Shown: piece by piece, positions 1 to 7,988 of the stretch
How the letters are laid out: every line of letters begins with the position of its first letter
Position numbering within the stretch: position 1 is the first letter of the stretch
The notes under the pieces: generated by a model
The model's database searches: none
Seen by the model: the letters and a program-made list of their open reading frames with translations, nothing else
Told to the model about the DNA's origin: nothing
Origin: an uncultured Clostridia bacterium
GTDB taxonomy: Bacteria > Bacillota > Clostridia > Oscillospirales > Ruminococcaceae
Length of the DNA stretch: 64,000 nt
Direction: 5' to 3'
NCBI GenBank assembly: GCA_947628385.1
Contig: CANQZS010000001.1
Coordinates: 1-64,000 of the forward strand
Position numbers and translations under genes: made by a program

Positions 1-1041
1 ACCGTGGTAGCCACAGGAACATACATAATTTCTGTCTTTTGCATGGTTGAATTTGCCGCATATAGGGCAGCATTGACTTGTAAAGGCGGGGTTTACGTAC
101 TCTACACTTATCCCTACTAACGCTGCCTTGTACTCAATATATTGAGCCAGACGGTAAAAACTCCAATTAGAAAGACTACGATTGTTTTTACGACTTGTTC
201 TTGTCTCCTTGCGCACATTGGCTAACGCTTCAAGCCTAATAGTACCAATGCTATTATCAATAGCAAAATTGACTATTTGACGACTGAGTTTATGGTCGAT
301 GTCTTGCATAATACGATGTTCTTTATTGCCCATTTTACGGACTGCATTAAGTTTCTTACGCTTGCCGAGTTTCTTCCGCTTGGATGCAAAACGGCGGCGT
401 ATATACTTATTCTTACGTCCGTTACCTACAAATTTAACTTTGCCGGTATCGGTAACGCAGACGGCAGGACACTTAATGCCAAGGTCTACGCCCATTACAC
501 CGGTGTTGTTAGATTGTGTGGTTTCCTGTTCGATAGCTATTTGAGCAATATATTTACCGTTTTTGGTGGTAATACGCAGTGTACCGAGTTTATGTGTAGA
601 TAATTTATCATACACGTCTGCCGGTATGAGAGCATTAACATTGATACGGCAAAATTCTCCTTCTATAAGGACAGGGAAATTTACTGCTGCATTTGTGACT
701 TTATACCCTTGGTTGTTCCATATAGCCACAGGCTTCCTAAGTATAGGAACAACGACAGGCTTTACCTCTCTATCAGGGTATTTTGCTTTAACCCATTCTG
801 CCTTTTTAACGTCTTTTGCATATTTACGGAACACGCTTATTGCATCGCGAATAGCTTGACATCTTAAATTAGACGGCAAGGGTGCAATTATATCTTTGGA
901 AGTTAGCCTTAGAGCCTGATTTTCCGCCACGCACATAGCAACAATTTTATTTACTGTTGCAATATATTCTTTACACACAGCATCAATCAATGCTTTTTGT
1001 TCCGGTGTAGGCAACAGCTTGATTTTGACTGTTGTAGTCAT
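1..1041 (-). CDS. tnpB: TnpB (IS200/IS605 OrfB) RNA-guided nuclease, cut by window edge
   Basis: The reading frame runs off the left edge; 347 residues are visible from an ATG at 1041 preceded by GAAAGGAGAT. The RuvC-I motif GVDLGIK carries the expected Asp, the RuvC-II segment IRLEALANV carries the expected Glu, and a zinc ribbon begins (CPICGK...CSCGYH) at the edge. The last RuvC Asp lies outside. TnpB proteins are RNA-guided DNA nucleases that keep IS605-type elements in place. No TnpA is visible beside it. It is expressed from one of the shared attenuator leaders (1042-1222), so it is wired into the element's own regulation. The family call is firm; activity cannot be judged without the missing C-terminus. 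Confidence 0.93.
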   Translation of the reverse strand, partial: MTTTVKIKLLPTPEQKALIDAVCKEYIATVNKIVAMCVAENQALRLTSKDIIAPLPSNLRCQAIRDAISVFRKYAKDVKKAEWVKAKYPDREVKPVVVPILRKPVAIWNNQGYKVTNAAVNFPVLIEGEFCRINVNALIPADVYDKLSTHKLGTLRITTKNGKYIAQIAIEQETTQSNNTGVMGVDLGIKCPAVCVTDTGKVKFVGNGRKNKYIRRRFASKRKKLGKRKKLNAVRKMGNKEHRIMQDIDHKLSRQIVNFAIDNSIGTIRLEALANVRKETRTSRKNNRSLSNWSFYRLAQYIEYKAALVGISVEYVNPAFTSQCCPICGKFNHAKDRNYVCSCGYHG

Positions 1042-1222
1042 AATATATCATCTCCTTTCTAAAAATATTTATTTTGTGAATATATATATAAAGCGGCAGA
1101 CTAAAAACTTTAATCTGTCGCGAAAAACATAAAAAAAAGAGGAAAAGCGTACACTTTTCCTCAAAAAATTATACTTCATATCTGTATAATTTTATTATAT
1201 CATAAATACTGATAGATGTCAA
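1042..1222 (-). promoter_or_regulatory. Attenuator leader L1 (tnpB)
   Basis: TTGACA at 1217-1222 and TATAAT at 1194-1199 with 17-bp spacing, reading leftward. Then hairpin A (1166-1192, stem AAATTATAC/GTATAATTT around loop AGATATGAA), hairpin B (1139-1162, GAGGAAAAG...CTTTTCCTC) with an 8-U run, an intrinsic terminator, and hairpin C (1093-1121, GCGaCAGA/TCTGcCGC type). RBS and ATG follow. Copy 1 of ten similar leaders. Confidence 0.85.
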
Positions 1223-1250
1223 GCAGTTTTAGGCAACGAACCTGTATTGT

Positions 1251-2501
1251 TTAGCAATACGGAATCGCCATGATTGTACCGCTGTCAATCTTATCCTTTA
1301 AGCTCTGAAGCATCGGCAGGTAATGTGAATAATAGATGGGTTCACCTTCTATAGAAAGACGCGTACATGAGCCAGTTTCAACGACATCCTCTATGTTGGC
1401 AACAGTGTCACACAATTTATTATAATCGTTATCACTCCACCAACCTTCAGCCATCTCATAAGCTGTAATGTATTCAATTAAGAAATTCATCAATCCGTCA
1501 GGGCAATCTATTTCCCTCACATTATATATTGCAGAAGATTGAGAACCGTACAAGTCTCCATACCTTATGTTTCTCGCTTCATACTCTGTTTGCCTTAACG
1601 TCTCCCCCATCTCATTCTTGGCATCTACTATGTTGCGTCTCAATTCTTTATTTGTGAGCTTATTCATTATAGCAGACGCTTCGGCTCTCGTGAGATTGTC
1701 CTGCGGGTTAAACAGATAGCTTTCATCACCTTCTACTATTCCTGTGTAATACAGTGCAGCCACATCAGTACGGTAATCAGGCGAAACCCAACACCAGTCG
1801 GGGACAACCAACAAAGCACCCCAAAAAACATCAGTGTCGTTTATGGGATAGGAATTTAATTTCTCTCCCAATTCCGGCTCTGTAATAAACACTGCTCTTG
1901 TTATCAGTCGTGCGGCTTCTTCTCTTGTAATCGGTGTATCATTGAGTATATCGCGTTCTACACCTTGCATAGAATCTCCAAAATTCAGTTCTTCTCTGGG
2001 GTCAAACGCTTCTGATGATGTGCCGTCAGGATAATATGTTTTAGGGGCATATCCCTTTGGGAAAGCATTCGTATAATATCCCCTAATCTGTTCCGTATAC
2101 TCACCTGTCGTTCCTATTATGCCCAATTCCACCGCCTTGTTCAGGTACGGTTGCGCCCATGCCGTCCAGTGATTGCTCCAGTACCGTTCGTCCCCTTTAT
2201 CGTCCGTTACGTACTGCTCATAATCTTCACCTACCGGTTCTACTTCCTGTCCAAGCTTGTCACATACGTAGTTTATCACCGCCGTGGTGAACTCCTCATG
2301 CGTAATCATGCCGTCAGGACGGAATGAGCCGTCCGTATATCCCTTGAATATACCTTGCTCGGTCAGTGTATTTATGGTATCATACGCCCAATGCGTAGTA
2401 GGTACATCAGGGAACGTCTTTGCCGATGCAGCAAATCCGAAAGATGAAACTATCGCTGCCGACATTACAAGCGCGATTACTTTCTTTAACGTCCTTTTCA
2501 T
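1251..2501 (-). CDS. Secreted S-layer-homology (SLH) domain protein
   Basis: 416 residues. Residues 1-28 form a signal peptide (KRTLKK, a hydrophobic core, then ASAK). Mature sequence starts with a classic SLH repeat (FPDVPTTHWAYDTINTL ... GYTDGSFRPDGMITHEEF). A second SLH-like region with WGALLVVPDWCWVSPDYR ... FNPQDNLTRAEASAIMNKL lies mid-protein, and a divergent one may sit between. SLH domains bind secondary wall polymers, so the product is probably cell-surface bound. The C-terminal ~120 residues match nothing I recognise. It is transcribed alone from a strong promoter (2552-2580) that lacks the attenuator hairpins. Confidence 0.88.
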   Translation of the reverse strand: MKRTLKKVIALVMSAAIVSSFGFAASAKTFPDVPTTHWAYDTINTLTEQGIFKGYTDGSFRPDGMITHEEFTTAVINYVCDKLGQEVEPVGEDYEQYVTDDKGDERYWSNHWTAWAQPYLNKAVELGIIGTTGEYTEQIRGYYTNAFPKGYAPKTYYPDGTSSEAFDPREELNFGDSMQGVERDILNDTPITREEAARLITRAVFITEPELGEKLNSYPINDTDVFWGALLVVPDWCWVSPDYRTDVAALYYTGIVEGDESYLFNPQDNLTRAEASAIMNKLTNKELRRNIVDAKNEMGETLRQTEYEARNIRYGDLYGSQSSAIYNVREIDCPDGLMNFLIEYITAYEMAEGWWSDNDYNKLCDTVANIEDVVETGSCTRLSIEGEPIYYSHYLPMLQSLKDKIDSGTIMAIPYC

Positions 2502-2551
2502 TTTAATCAGTCCTTTCTTTAAGGTCGTTGTTCCTTTTATTCTGTAACCCT

Positions 2552-2580
2552 ATTATACCACATTTGGGGCGATTTGTCAA
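2552..2580 (-). promoter_or_regulatory. Promoter of the SLH gene
   Basis: TTGACA (2575-2580) and TATAAT (2552-2557), 17-bp spacing, leftward. The leader to the ATG at 2501 is short and has no terminator hairpin, unlike most minus-strand units here. Divergent from the MerR-gene promoter. Confidence 0.8.
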
Positions 2581-2608
2581 GAGGTATTTTATTTTTTTTA
2601 GATTTTTC

Positions 2609-2637
2609 TTGACATTTTATTAAAATTGTGATATAAT
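2609..2637 (+). promoter_or_regulatory. Promoter of the MerR-type gene
   Basis: TTGACA (2609-2614) and TATAAT (2632-2637), 17-bp spacing, rightward, about 35 bp before the start codon. Back-to-back with the SLH-gene promoter. Confidence 0.8.
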
Positions 2638-2672
2638 AAGGCAAATAAAATATAAAACATGAAAGGGTGAGA

Positions 2673-2987
2673 ATGATGTTCTATTCCATAGGTGCGTTTG
2701 CAAAGGAACTTGGTGTGACACCGCAAGCATTAAGACACTGGGAAAAAATAGGCAAATTGGTTCCGCACCATAGAACGCCGGGTGGACAGCGAGTATATTC
2801 ACAGGAACAGGTCGTGGAAGTCCTCGGGTTTTTGCCTGACAGGGAGATTACGATAAAATTCACAAATGGCAAGTTGAAAAAAGGCACTTTTTCAGATTTG
2901 ACTATAAATGAACTCGACCAAATTATCCGCCTTGCGGCACAAACGCGGCGTGACCTCATACAAAAGGGCGCAACGGTAGAGGAATAA
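2673..2987 (+). CDS. Small MerR-type helix-turn-helix protein
   Basis: About 104 residues from the ATG at 2673 (GAAAGGG just upstream; a GTG at 2667 is an alternative). The N-terminal ~55 residues are a MerR-family winged HTH (SIGAFAKELGVTPQALRHWE ... HRTPGGQRVYS). The RTPGGQR signature is typical of the N-terminus of IS607-type serine recombinases, but no recombinase catalytic domain follows; the rest is a short helical tail. It is divergent from the SLH gene and shares its promoter region, so local regulation of that gene is plausible. Target and ligand are unknown. A hairpin AAGGTCG/CGACCTT (2999-3015) and a second terminator follow. Confidence 0.8.
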   Translation: MMFYSIGAFAKELGVTPQALRHWEKIGKLVPHHRTPGGQRVYSQEQVVEVLGFLPDREITIKFTNGKLKKGTFSDLTINELDQIIRLAAQTRRDLIQKGATVEE

Positions 2988-2998
2988 ATAGCACAAAC

Positions 2999-3090
2999 AA
3001 GGTCGGAGCGACCTTTATAAAATATCGACTCACAAAAGCAAAAAACATAACACAAAAAAAGAAGGTCAAACGACCTTCTTTTCTCTTTTT
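2999..3090. terminator. Tandem hairpins, bidirectional terminator
   Basis: AAGGTCG gag CGACCTT at 2999-3015, then AAGAAGGTC aaac GACCTTCTT at 3059-3080 flanked by A-run and T-run on either side. Separates the convergent MerR and Rpn-like genes. The same AAGAAGGTC/GACCTTCTT hairpin recurs at 4221, 25295 and 43108. Confidence 0.8.
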
Positions 3091-3092
3091 TG

Positions 3093-4046
3093 TTATGCAG
3101 TTGCCAATTCCCTTACTGTATCTTCCGATAAATTCGTACTTTGAGCTATTTGCGCTATTGTAAGAGAACCAAGCTTTATCAAATTTCTTGCTGTTTCAAT
3201 GTTAGCCTGTGTTACTCCTTGTGCGATGCCTTGCGCCACTCCTTTTTCGAGACCTTTCTCGTAATATCCTTCACCAATGTTGCACATTGTATTCGCCTCC
3301 CTTTCCAAATTGGTTGACATTTTAACACCGAAATCCTCTTTGAGAATTTGCTTTTTCTTATTATGTTCTATTTCTATTGAAAACAGCACATCTAAGAACC
3401 GCAGCATCTCATCCTTTGCTTTCTCGTCATCTCCCAACCGTATCATGACGAGATGCAGCAAATCATAGTTTTGAGGACTTTCCTTTAACACTCCCGTTGA
3501 GTCCTCACCTTTGATATAATAGTGTGTTACCGTGTTCATTTCCTCTTTTGTCGAGTTCATGCAAATCCAGATTGAATAGACCTTTTTTATTTTGTCGTAA
3601 TCTGAATGCTCGAACTCTGTACCCTTTTGGGCGGAAATTAGCCGACAACAGTAGTATATGCCACGTTTAACCAAAGAATACCCGGGATTGCTTTTCTTTT
3701 GTGCCTCGACGTTAATAATCAGTTCTATATAACCATTATCACTTGGAGCTTTAGCTTTGAAACGTACGTCATAAATTATCATGCCCTCTGTGATGGTCTT
3801 ATCTTCGTTGGATAAGCCGTATATGTTTGATGTATCGGTATGTACTCCTACGTCACCAATGCCCGGTTCATCCTCGATGTAGCTGATTATTTCCTCAATA
3901 GTGCAATCCTTGTACTCAGATACACAGCCACGTAAAATATGAGCCAATACCGTTTTGTCGGCTAAAACACGTTTTGCAGCTCTGTCTATCTGTGTAAACC
4001 CATCAGACACATCTATTGAGTTTGCCAAGTTTGTCTTTTCGTCCAT
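3093..4046 (-). CDS. Rpn-like PD-(D/E)XK nuclease (recombination-promoting nuclease/putative transposase family)
   Basis: 317 residues. The core YDVRFKA ... INVEAQKK fits the D...ExQ active-site pattern of PDDEXK_2/Rpn proteins. The C-terminus has the usual Gly/Gln-rich stretch (EKGLEKGVAQGIAQGVTQ) followed by a small helical domain (LIKLGSLTIAQIAQSTNLSE). Rpn proteins are nucleases that promote RecA-independent recombination and are often mobile-element cargo; some act in phage defence. It is a single-gene unit behind leader L2 and ends at a terminator. A second, clearly different Rpn-like gene lies at 43143-43958. The family is well supported; the biological role is not. Confidence 0.82.
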   Translation of the reverse strand: MDEKTNLANSIDVSDGFTQIDRAAKRVLADKTVLAHILRGCVSEYKDCTIEEIISYIEDEPGIGDVGVHTDTSNIYGLSNEDKTITEGMIIYDVRFKAKAPSDNGYIELIINVEAQKKSNPGYSLVKRGIYYCCRLISAQKGTEFEHSDYDKIKKVYSIWICMNSTKEEMNTVTHYYIKGEDSTGVLKESPQNYDLLHLVMIRLGDDEKAKDEMLRFLDVLFSIEIEHNKKKQILKEDFGVKMSTNLEREANTMCNIGEGYYEKGLEKGVAQGIAQGVTQANIETARNLIKLGSLTIAQIAQSTNLSEDTVRELATA

Positions 4047-4204
4047 AAATTGTTCTCCTCCTTCACATTATAATATAAAATTCTTTATTTTGCAATAGAT
4101 TTATAAACTTTTCATCAAAAAAGAGGAAAAGAATACACTTTTCCTCTTAAAATAAGCTTCATATCTATTTAAGTTAATTATACCACAAATTACGCTAAAG
4201 TCAA
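4047..4204 (-). promoter_or_regulatory. Attenuator leader L2 (Rpn-like gene)
   Basis: TTGACT (4199-4204), TATAAT (4177-4182), 16-bp spacing. Motif GATATGAAG (complement of 4157-4166) lies in a loop closed by CTTAAATA/TTATTTTAAG. Hairpin B at 4122-4147 (AGAGGAAAAG/CTTTTCCTCT) is followed by six U. Hairpin C is absent in this copy. An AT-rich stretch precedes the GGAGGAG ribosome site. Confidence 0.82.
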
Positions 4205-4220
4205 GCTTTTAAGCACAAAA

Positions 4221-4250
4221 GAAGAAGGTCAAACGACCTTCTTCTCTTGT
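4221..4250 (-). terminator. Intrinsic terminator
   Basis: GAAGAAGGTC aaac GACCTTCTTC at 4221-4244, just after the stop codon of the 4254-5504 gene, with a short U-rich tail in leftward reading. Confidence 0.75.
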
Positions 4251-4253
4251 TCT

Positions 4254-5504
4254 TCACTGTTCAGCTTCAGCGGCTTCTTCATCCCCCGAATACCCCTCTT
4301 GATAACGTTCAATCGGTTCTTTTGTGAGGTTCGTATAGTTATCCGCCGTATTTTTGGTTGTGAAATCCATACCCACAAAGGCAAGCTCGTTGTCCATGTA
4401 TTGAGATATGTTTTCTACGTTGAAGTAATACGTATACGCTCCGACATTTGGGTTGATGGAGTTGATTGTCACCGCCCATAAGGGACTCGGGAAGCAATCT
4501 GCAACCGACTTTACATCATGCGCGTTTGTCAGATATATCTTTTGTGTCGGTTGTACGGCAAGCTCAACGAATGTGTTGAGTTCCATTGGCTCGTCATTCG
4601 TGCCAAATTCGCCCGAATCACGGATTTCCTTTGCTTGTGCGATTAGCTTATCGCTTACAGCCTTAAAATCCACATTTTCGTATGGAGTCAGAGACAACAT
4701 CTCAAATCCCGCTCCTTCATTGCCCTGTGCCTTTAACCGTTCCTCCTGACGCTTAAATCCCTCGTTTATATCGTCAACCACTTCTTGTGTTGAACCGCTG
4801 TTATTCCACCGTTCGCGTAATTCATCTTCCGGCATTAACGATATATCGTTGTTATACAGCTTCTTGAAGCTAAACTTATCACCTTCAAGAGATATAACCA
4901 AAGTGTATGAACCCAATACATTATGTGTGTCCATCCTTATAGCCGTTATCTTTACGTTCATCTCCGGCACGGGCGGCGGTCCAATAGGAAGCTTAAACGC
5001 TATACCGAAGTTCTCGTTATCGGTATATTCCGCTGTTTTAAGCCTGTCATAGGTTTGAGATATAAAGACATTGTTGCCTTCTACGTTTTCAATGTCCGTA
5101 TATTCGCTATCCGAAGCAAGGAACAGGGAATTATTACTGCGATAGTTTATATAATAACCCACCTTGTAATCATTGCCGGCATTGGAATACTGCGGCGCGA
5201 ATATCAGTCCGTCGAAGTCAACACCTTCAACGCCTATGGACAACGTATTACCCTGTTTATCCTGTGCCGATAATACCTTGTCGTTCAAGTAATTTGACGC
5301 GTTATACGTCGGCATCGGTTCAGCATAGTTTGAATTGGTAGTGTCTGTTATAGGTGTTTGGTCGGATTGGTAAGGGTTGTCAGGGATATTCGACTGATTA
5401 CCGTTATTGCTTCTTTTACTCAGAACCAACCCGAATATTATTATCCCCGCTATTACGATTGCCGCAACAACTACAACTATAACCTTTTTCTTATTCTCGT
5501 TCAT
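4254..5504 (-). CDS. Membrane-anchored extracellular protein, unknown function
   Basis: 416 residues from the ATG at 5504, which has a good site (GAAAGGAGAATATAAAA); a longer in-frame start at 5576 lies inside the leader hairpin and is unlikely. A positively charged start (NENKKK) and one membrane segment (VIVVVVAAIVIAGIIIFGLVL) precede an Asn/Ser/Thr/Pro-rich linker and a ~330-residue polar domain. The layout fits a type II membrane protein with its bulk outside. The C-terminus is acidic (DEEAAEAEQ). I recognise no domain. It is a single-gene unit behind leader L3 with its own terminator. Confidence 0.75.
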   Translation of the reverse strand: MNENKKKVIVVVVAAIVIAGIIIFGLVLSKRSNNGNQSNIPDNPYQSDQTPITDTTNSNYAEPMPTYNASNYLNDKVLSAQDKQGNTLSIGVEGVDFDGLIFAPQYSNAGNDYKVGYYINYRSNNSLFLASDSEYTDIENVEGNNVFISQTYDRLKTAEYTDNENFGIAFKLPIGPPPVPEMNVKITAIRMDTHNVLGSYTLVISLEGDKFSFKKLYNNDISLMPEDELRERWNNSGSTQEVVDDINEGFKRQEERLKAQGNEGAGFEMLSLTPYENVDFKAVSDKLIAQAKEIRDSGEFGTNDEPMELNTFVELAVQPTQKIYLTNAHDVKSVADCFPSPLWAVTINSINPNVGAYTYYFNVENISQYMDNELAFVGMDFTTKNTADNYTNLTKEPIERYQEGYSGDEEAAEAEQ

Positions 5505-5628
5505 TTTTATATTCTCCTTTCGGCTGATTTTTTGATACAAAAAAAGAGAAAAATTTACGCACTTTTCCCTTAACATAAATCTTCATATCCGATAATAAGA
5601 TTTTATCATAAATAAAAACTTTTGTCAA
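5505..5628 (-). promoter_or_regulatory. Attenuator leader L3
   Basis: TTGACA (5623-5628), TAAAAT (5600-5605), 17-bp spacing. Motif GGATATGAAG (complement of 5581-5590) lies in a hairpin with AAATCTT/AAGATTT. Hairpin B at 5545-5571 is less perfect (AGGGAAAAGT/ATTTTTCTCT) but followed by seven U. No hairpin C. Confidence 0.78.
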
Positions 5629-5651
5629 GAGATTTTGCGCAACACATAGCC

Positions 5652-5718
5652 ACATTGGGCTGTCTTTCGACTTCTTGCTGTTACACAAGCACATTTCGGG
5701 TTGCCCCACCCCTACATA
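5652..5718 (-). repeat. Structured RNA repeat B, copy 1
   Basis: Sense strand is minus. Contains GGGGCAACCCG, the GCTTG...CAAG hairpin with a spacer, GTCGAAAGAC (a GNRA-type hairpin), and a GCCCA end that pairs with TGGGGC at the start, a compensated version of GTCCA/TGGGAC found in other copies. Confidence 0.7.
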
Positions 5719-5745
5719 ATTTGCCATATATTTTTGTCGGGTTTT

Positions 5746-5818
5746 TGTGGACTGTCATGTATACGACTTCTCGCCTTACATCGAGCATAAACTCGGGACG
5801 TCCCCTCCCTACATATTT
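5746..5818 (-). repeat. Structured RNA repeat B, copy 2
   Basis: Begins right at the stop codon of the 5818-6510 gene. The central stem reads GCTCG...CGAG instead of GCTTG...CAAG, a compensatory change; GGGACGTCCC and GTC...GAC hairpins are kept; it ends AGTCCAC. Confidence 0.72.
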
Positions 5819-6510
5819 TACCATTTATGATGTTTGTTGAGCTTTTTCTGAATATCGTATTGCATTTGCCCCAGAGAGAATAAAACCGCAAACCGATAAT
5901 CATACGTATCATATATGTCGATTTTCTTTTTTTGTGTTATATATTCCTCTTTGAGGAAATATTGTGCCCCGTCTGTCGTATAACGTTCATAGCCGGTCGT
6001 TAAATCCATTATACACGCTTTTGCCGTTCCTTGACGTATAACAGACGCTGCCGCAGTCGAATGATAATGTGTCATTACTATTGCAAAGTTTAGGTCTTTG
6101 AAATACGTTACCATTCCATCATATTTGCTTTTATCAAAACCGATGTTTGCAAAAGACCGGACAGCATTACGAAATTTTTTGTTTTCCCACGGGAAGCTTA
6201 AAACAGGTGTTTGCGTAAAATCTACCTCACCTTTTTCCCCTGTATCTGTTATAGACGGGAATACAGTAAGACGTTCGTTTCTTTCCAAATGACAATATAT
6301 CGGTTTTGCAGCATACGAGGCACATATATCATTGATAACGCACTTTATAAGAAATTGAATAATATCAAGTTTCTCCATGTCATTTTCTACTTCATACAGC
6401 ATAGATTGTATCTCTAATAAAGCTGTCTGAAACATCTGTGCCTTAAACGAAAAGGAGCTGAAAATTTTCTTTATCCTTTTCCCATATACCTCTCTTTTTA
6501 GGCTATACAC
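5818..6510 (-). CDS. Conserved-looking hypothetical protein
   Basis: 230 residues from a GTG at 6510, with GAAGGAGAAC 7 bp upstream; the start overlaps the stop region of the upstream gene, so the pair is probably translationally coupled. The protein is mixed alpha/beta, with no signal peptide or membrane segment. A central ERLTVFPSI ... TPVLSFPWENKKFRNAV ... VMTHYHSTAAASV stretch looks like a folded catalytic or ligand-binding domain, but I do not recognise it. Last gene of the operon that begins with RNase H. Confidence 0.65.
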   Translation of the reverse strand: MYSLKREVYGKRIKKIFSSFSFKAQMFQTALLEIQSMLYEVENDMEKLDIIQFLIKCVINDICASYAAKPIYCHLERNERLTVFPSITDTGEKGEVDFTQTPVLSFPWENKKFRNAVRSFANIGFDKSKYDGMVTYFKDLNFAIVMTHYHSTAAASVIRQGTAKACIMDLTTGYERYTTDGAQYFLKEEYITQKKKIDIYDTYDYRFAVLFSLGQMQYDIQKKLNKHHKW

Positions 6511-6511
6511 A

Positions 6512-6904
6512 TTAGTTCTCCTTCCCTATATGCAGTGTTTCTTTTAGCATATTAATAATATTTTCCCTCTCACTCTTACATAATAGTATAGCATAATCTA
6601 CATAACTCTGCAATTCTAAAACGGCTTTTTTATATTGCCCTTTCTGTATATACAATCGCATTTTCCCCAAATAGTATAATGGAGTCAGAGCGTTTACATC
6701 TGCTTGCCCGAAACCAATCGGAACAGTTCTCAATACATGGTAGAAGTCTACCAAAAGCTGTCTTGCTTCAAGCTCCGTACTGTTATCGAAATCAAAATTA
6801 TCTGTTATAGATAATAACGGCTGTGCAAGCTTTTTGTATATGAGGTATATATTATTTTTCTTATCTATGTATTTTTGCCCGTCATAAATACCTTTCCATC
6901 TCAT
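6512..6904 (-). CDS. Hypothetical helical protein
   Basis: 130 residues from the ATG at 6904 (AAGGAG about 10 bp upstream). An in-frame TTG at 6913 is possible but sits almost on the ribosome site. Sequence is Leu/Tyr-rich and predicted mostly helical (LYYLGKMRLYIQKGQYKKAV resembles a TPR-like helix pair). No known domain seen. It lies directly upstream of, and touches, the 5818-6510 gene, so the two products may work together. Confidence 0.6.
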   Translation of the reverse strand: MRWKGIYDGQKYIDKKNNIYLIYKKLAQPLLSITDNFDFDNSTELEARQLLVDFYHVLRTVPIGFGQADVNALTPLYYLGKMRLYIQKGQYKKAVLELQSYVDYAILLCKSERENIINMLKETLHIGKEN

Positions 6905-6976
6905 ATTATCCAAACTCCTTATTCAAACAGGTGTGTTGTTTCTCTTTATATATCTTATGAACTGCTTGTGACCGTC

Positions 6977-7195
6977 TTAATCATATACACTATCCTCTTC
7001 ACTGTCCCAAGAAGAAGGGACTTCTGTGATGATTGGTATACCCTTTATCATATCTTCAATGGTCATTTCATCATTATTGGTAGTCTGTTCTTTTTGCTTG
7101 ATATTTTGTGCAGCGTAAATTTCCCTTTTCCGCAAGCCTATCCTAAACGGTCTCGTCGTTATAGAAGGGGAATGCGCCCTTATTTTTTTATTCAT
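6977..7195 (-). CDS. Small hypothetical protein
   Basis: 72 residues. A good ribosome site (GAAAGAAGGTG, 6 bp before ATG) and its place between two co-directional genes support it. The N-terminus is basic, the C-terminus acidic (SSWDSEEDSVYD), and a run TTNNDEMTIEDMIKGIPII lies between. No homology recognised. Confidence 0.5.
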   Translation of the reverse strand: MNKKIRAHSPSITTRPFRIGLRKREIYAAQNIKQKEQTTNNDEMTIEDMIKGIPIITEVPSSWDSEEDSVYD

Positions 7196-7225
7196 TCTTT
7201 ACACCTTCTTTCGCGTCTTAATTAT

Positions 7226-7972
7226 TCAAAATTCCATTTGCACAGGTTGAGATATGCGCTCCTTGCTTATTCTGTAAAACTCCTTATCCTTTTCTATCCC
7301 TATAAATCTCCTGTTGAGACTCTTACACGCTACCCCTGTCGTACCGCTGCCCATGCAACTGTCCAAAACTATGTCATGCTCGTTTGTGTATGTCTTTATC
7401 AGTTCTTTTATCAATGCTACCGGCTTCTGTGTAGGGTGTAATGCCGATTGCTGACTGTCTTTTGCGAACCGCCATACCGACTGAGGATAACGCTCTGTGC
7501 TGTCGTATGATACAAGTCCGTACTTACCGTAATCATCGGATGCCTTACAATTTCGTTTATGCTTTGCCGTAGCTATTTTCCGCGTATGTCCCGTAGTCTT
7601 TTGCGGGTTGTATGTAGGCGGTTTCTCATAAAAGACACATATATCCTCATGACTGCGTAACGGCATCTTATTGGCGTTGAGAAAGCCTGTAGGCTGTGAT
7701 TTCTCCCATATCAGGTTATATCTCCACATAGCCTTGTTGCTTAACATTAACTCTGCCGTAAACATACCATTCGCGAATAACACTATTGCACCGTTTGGCT
7801 TGATTATCCGCTTGTACTGCGCCCATAACGGTTCAAACGGTATCACAGTGTCCCATTCGTTTGAAGCGGTTTGCCCGTACGGTAAATCGGTGCAAATCAT
7901 GTCTATTGACCTATCGGGAACGGCGTTCATGATTTCCAAGCAGTCACCGCAGAATAGCTGCATATCTTCCAT
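7226..7972 (-). CDS. DNA adenine/cytosine-N4 methyltransferase, beta class
   Basis: About 248 residues from the ATG at 7972, which is well spaced from GGGAGAAGG; a GTG at 7981 abuts that site. Catalytic motif IV DLPYG comes first (residues ~30) and the SAM-binding motif DSCMGSGTTGVAC comes near the C-terminus, followed by FIGIEKDKEFY. This order is the beta class of amino-methyltransferases. HPTQKPVALIKELI is the usual motif X region. It methylates DNA, either as a solitary modification enzyme or against host restriction; no restriction endonuclease is next to it. It is coupled to the upstream zinc protein gene (7 bp gap). Confidence 0.93.
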   Translation of the reverse strand: MEDMQLFCGDCLEIMNAVPDRSIDMICTDLPYGQTASNEWDTVIPFEPLWAQYKRIIKPNGAIVLFANGMFTAELMLSNKAMWRYNLIWEKSQPTGFLNANKMPLRSHEDICVFYEKPPTYNPQKTTGHTRKIATAKHKRNCKASDDYGKYGLVSYDSTERYPQSVWRFAKDSQQSALHPTQKPVALIKELIKTYTNEHDIVLDSCMGSGTTGVACKSLNRRFIGIEKDKEFYRISKERISQPVQMEF

Positions 7973-7988
7973 CTCGCTCACCTTCTCC

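Noticed and set aside
2673..2987. MerR-like gene as an IS607-type serine recombinase (TnpA) partner of tnpB
   Set aside because: Only the HTH is present; no catalytic Ser domain follows, it reads away from tnpB, and it has its own promoter.
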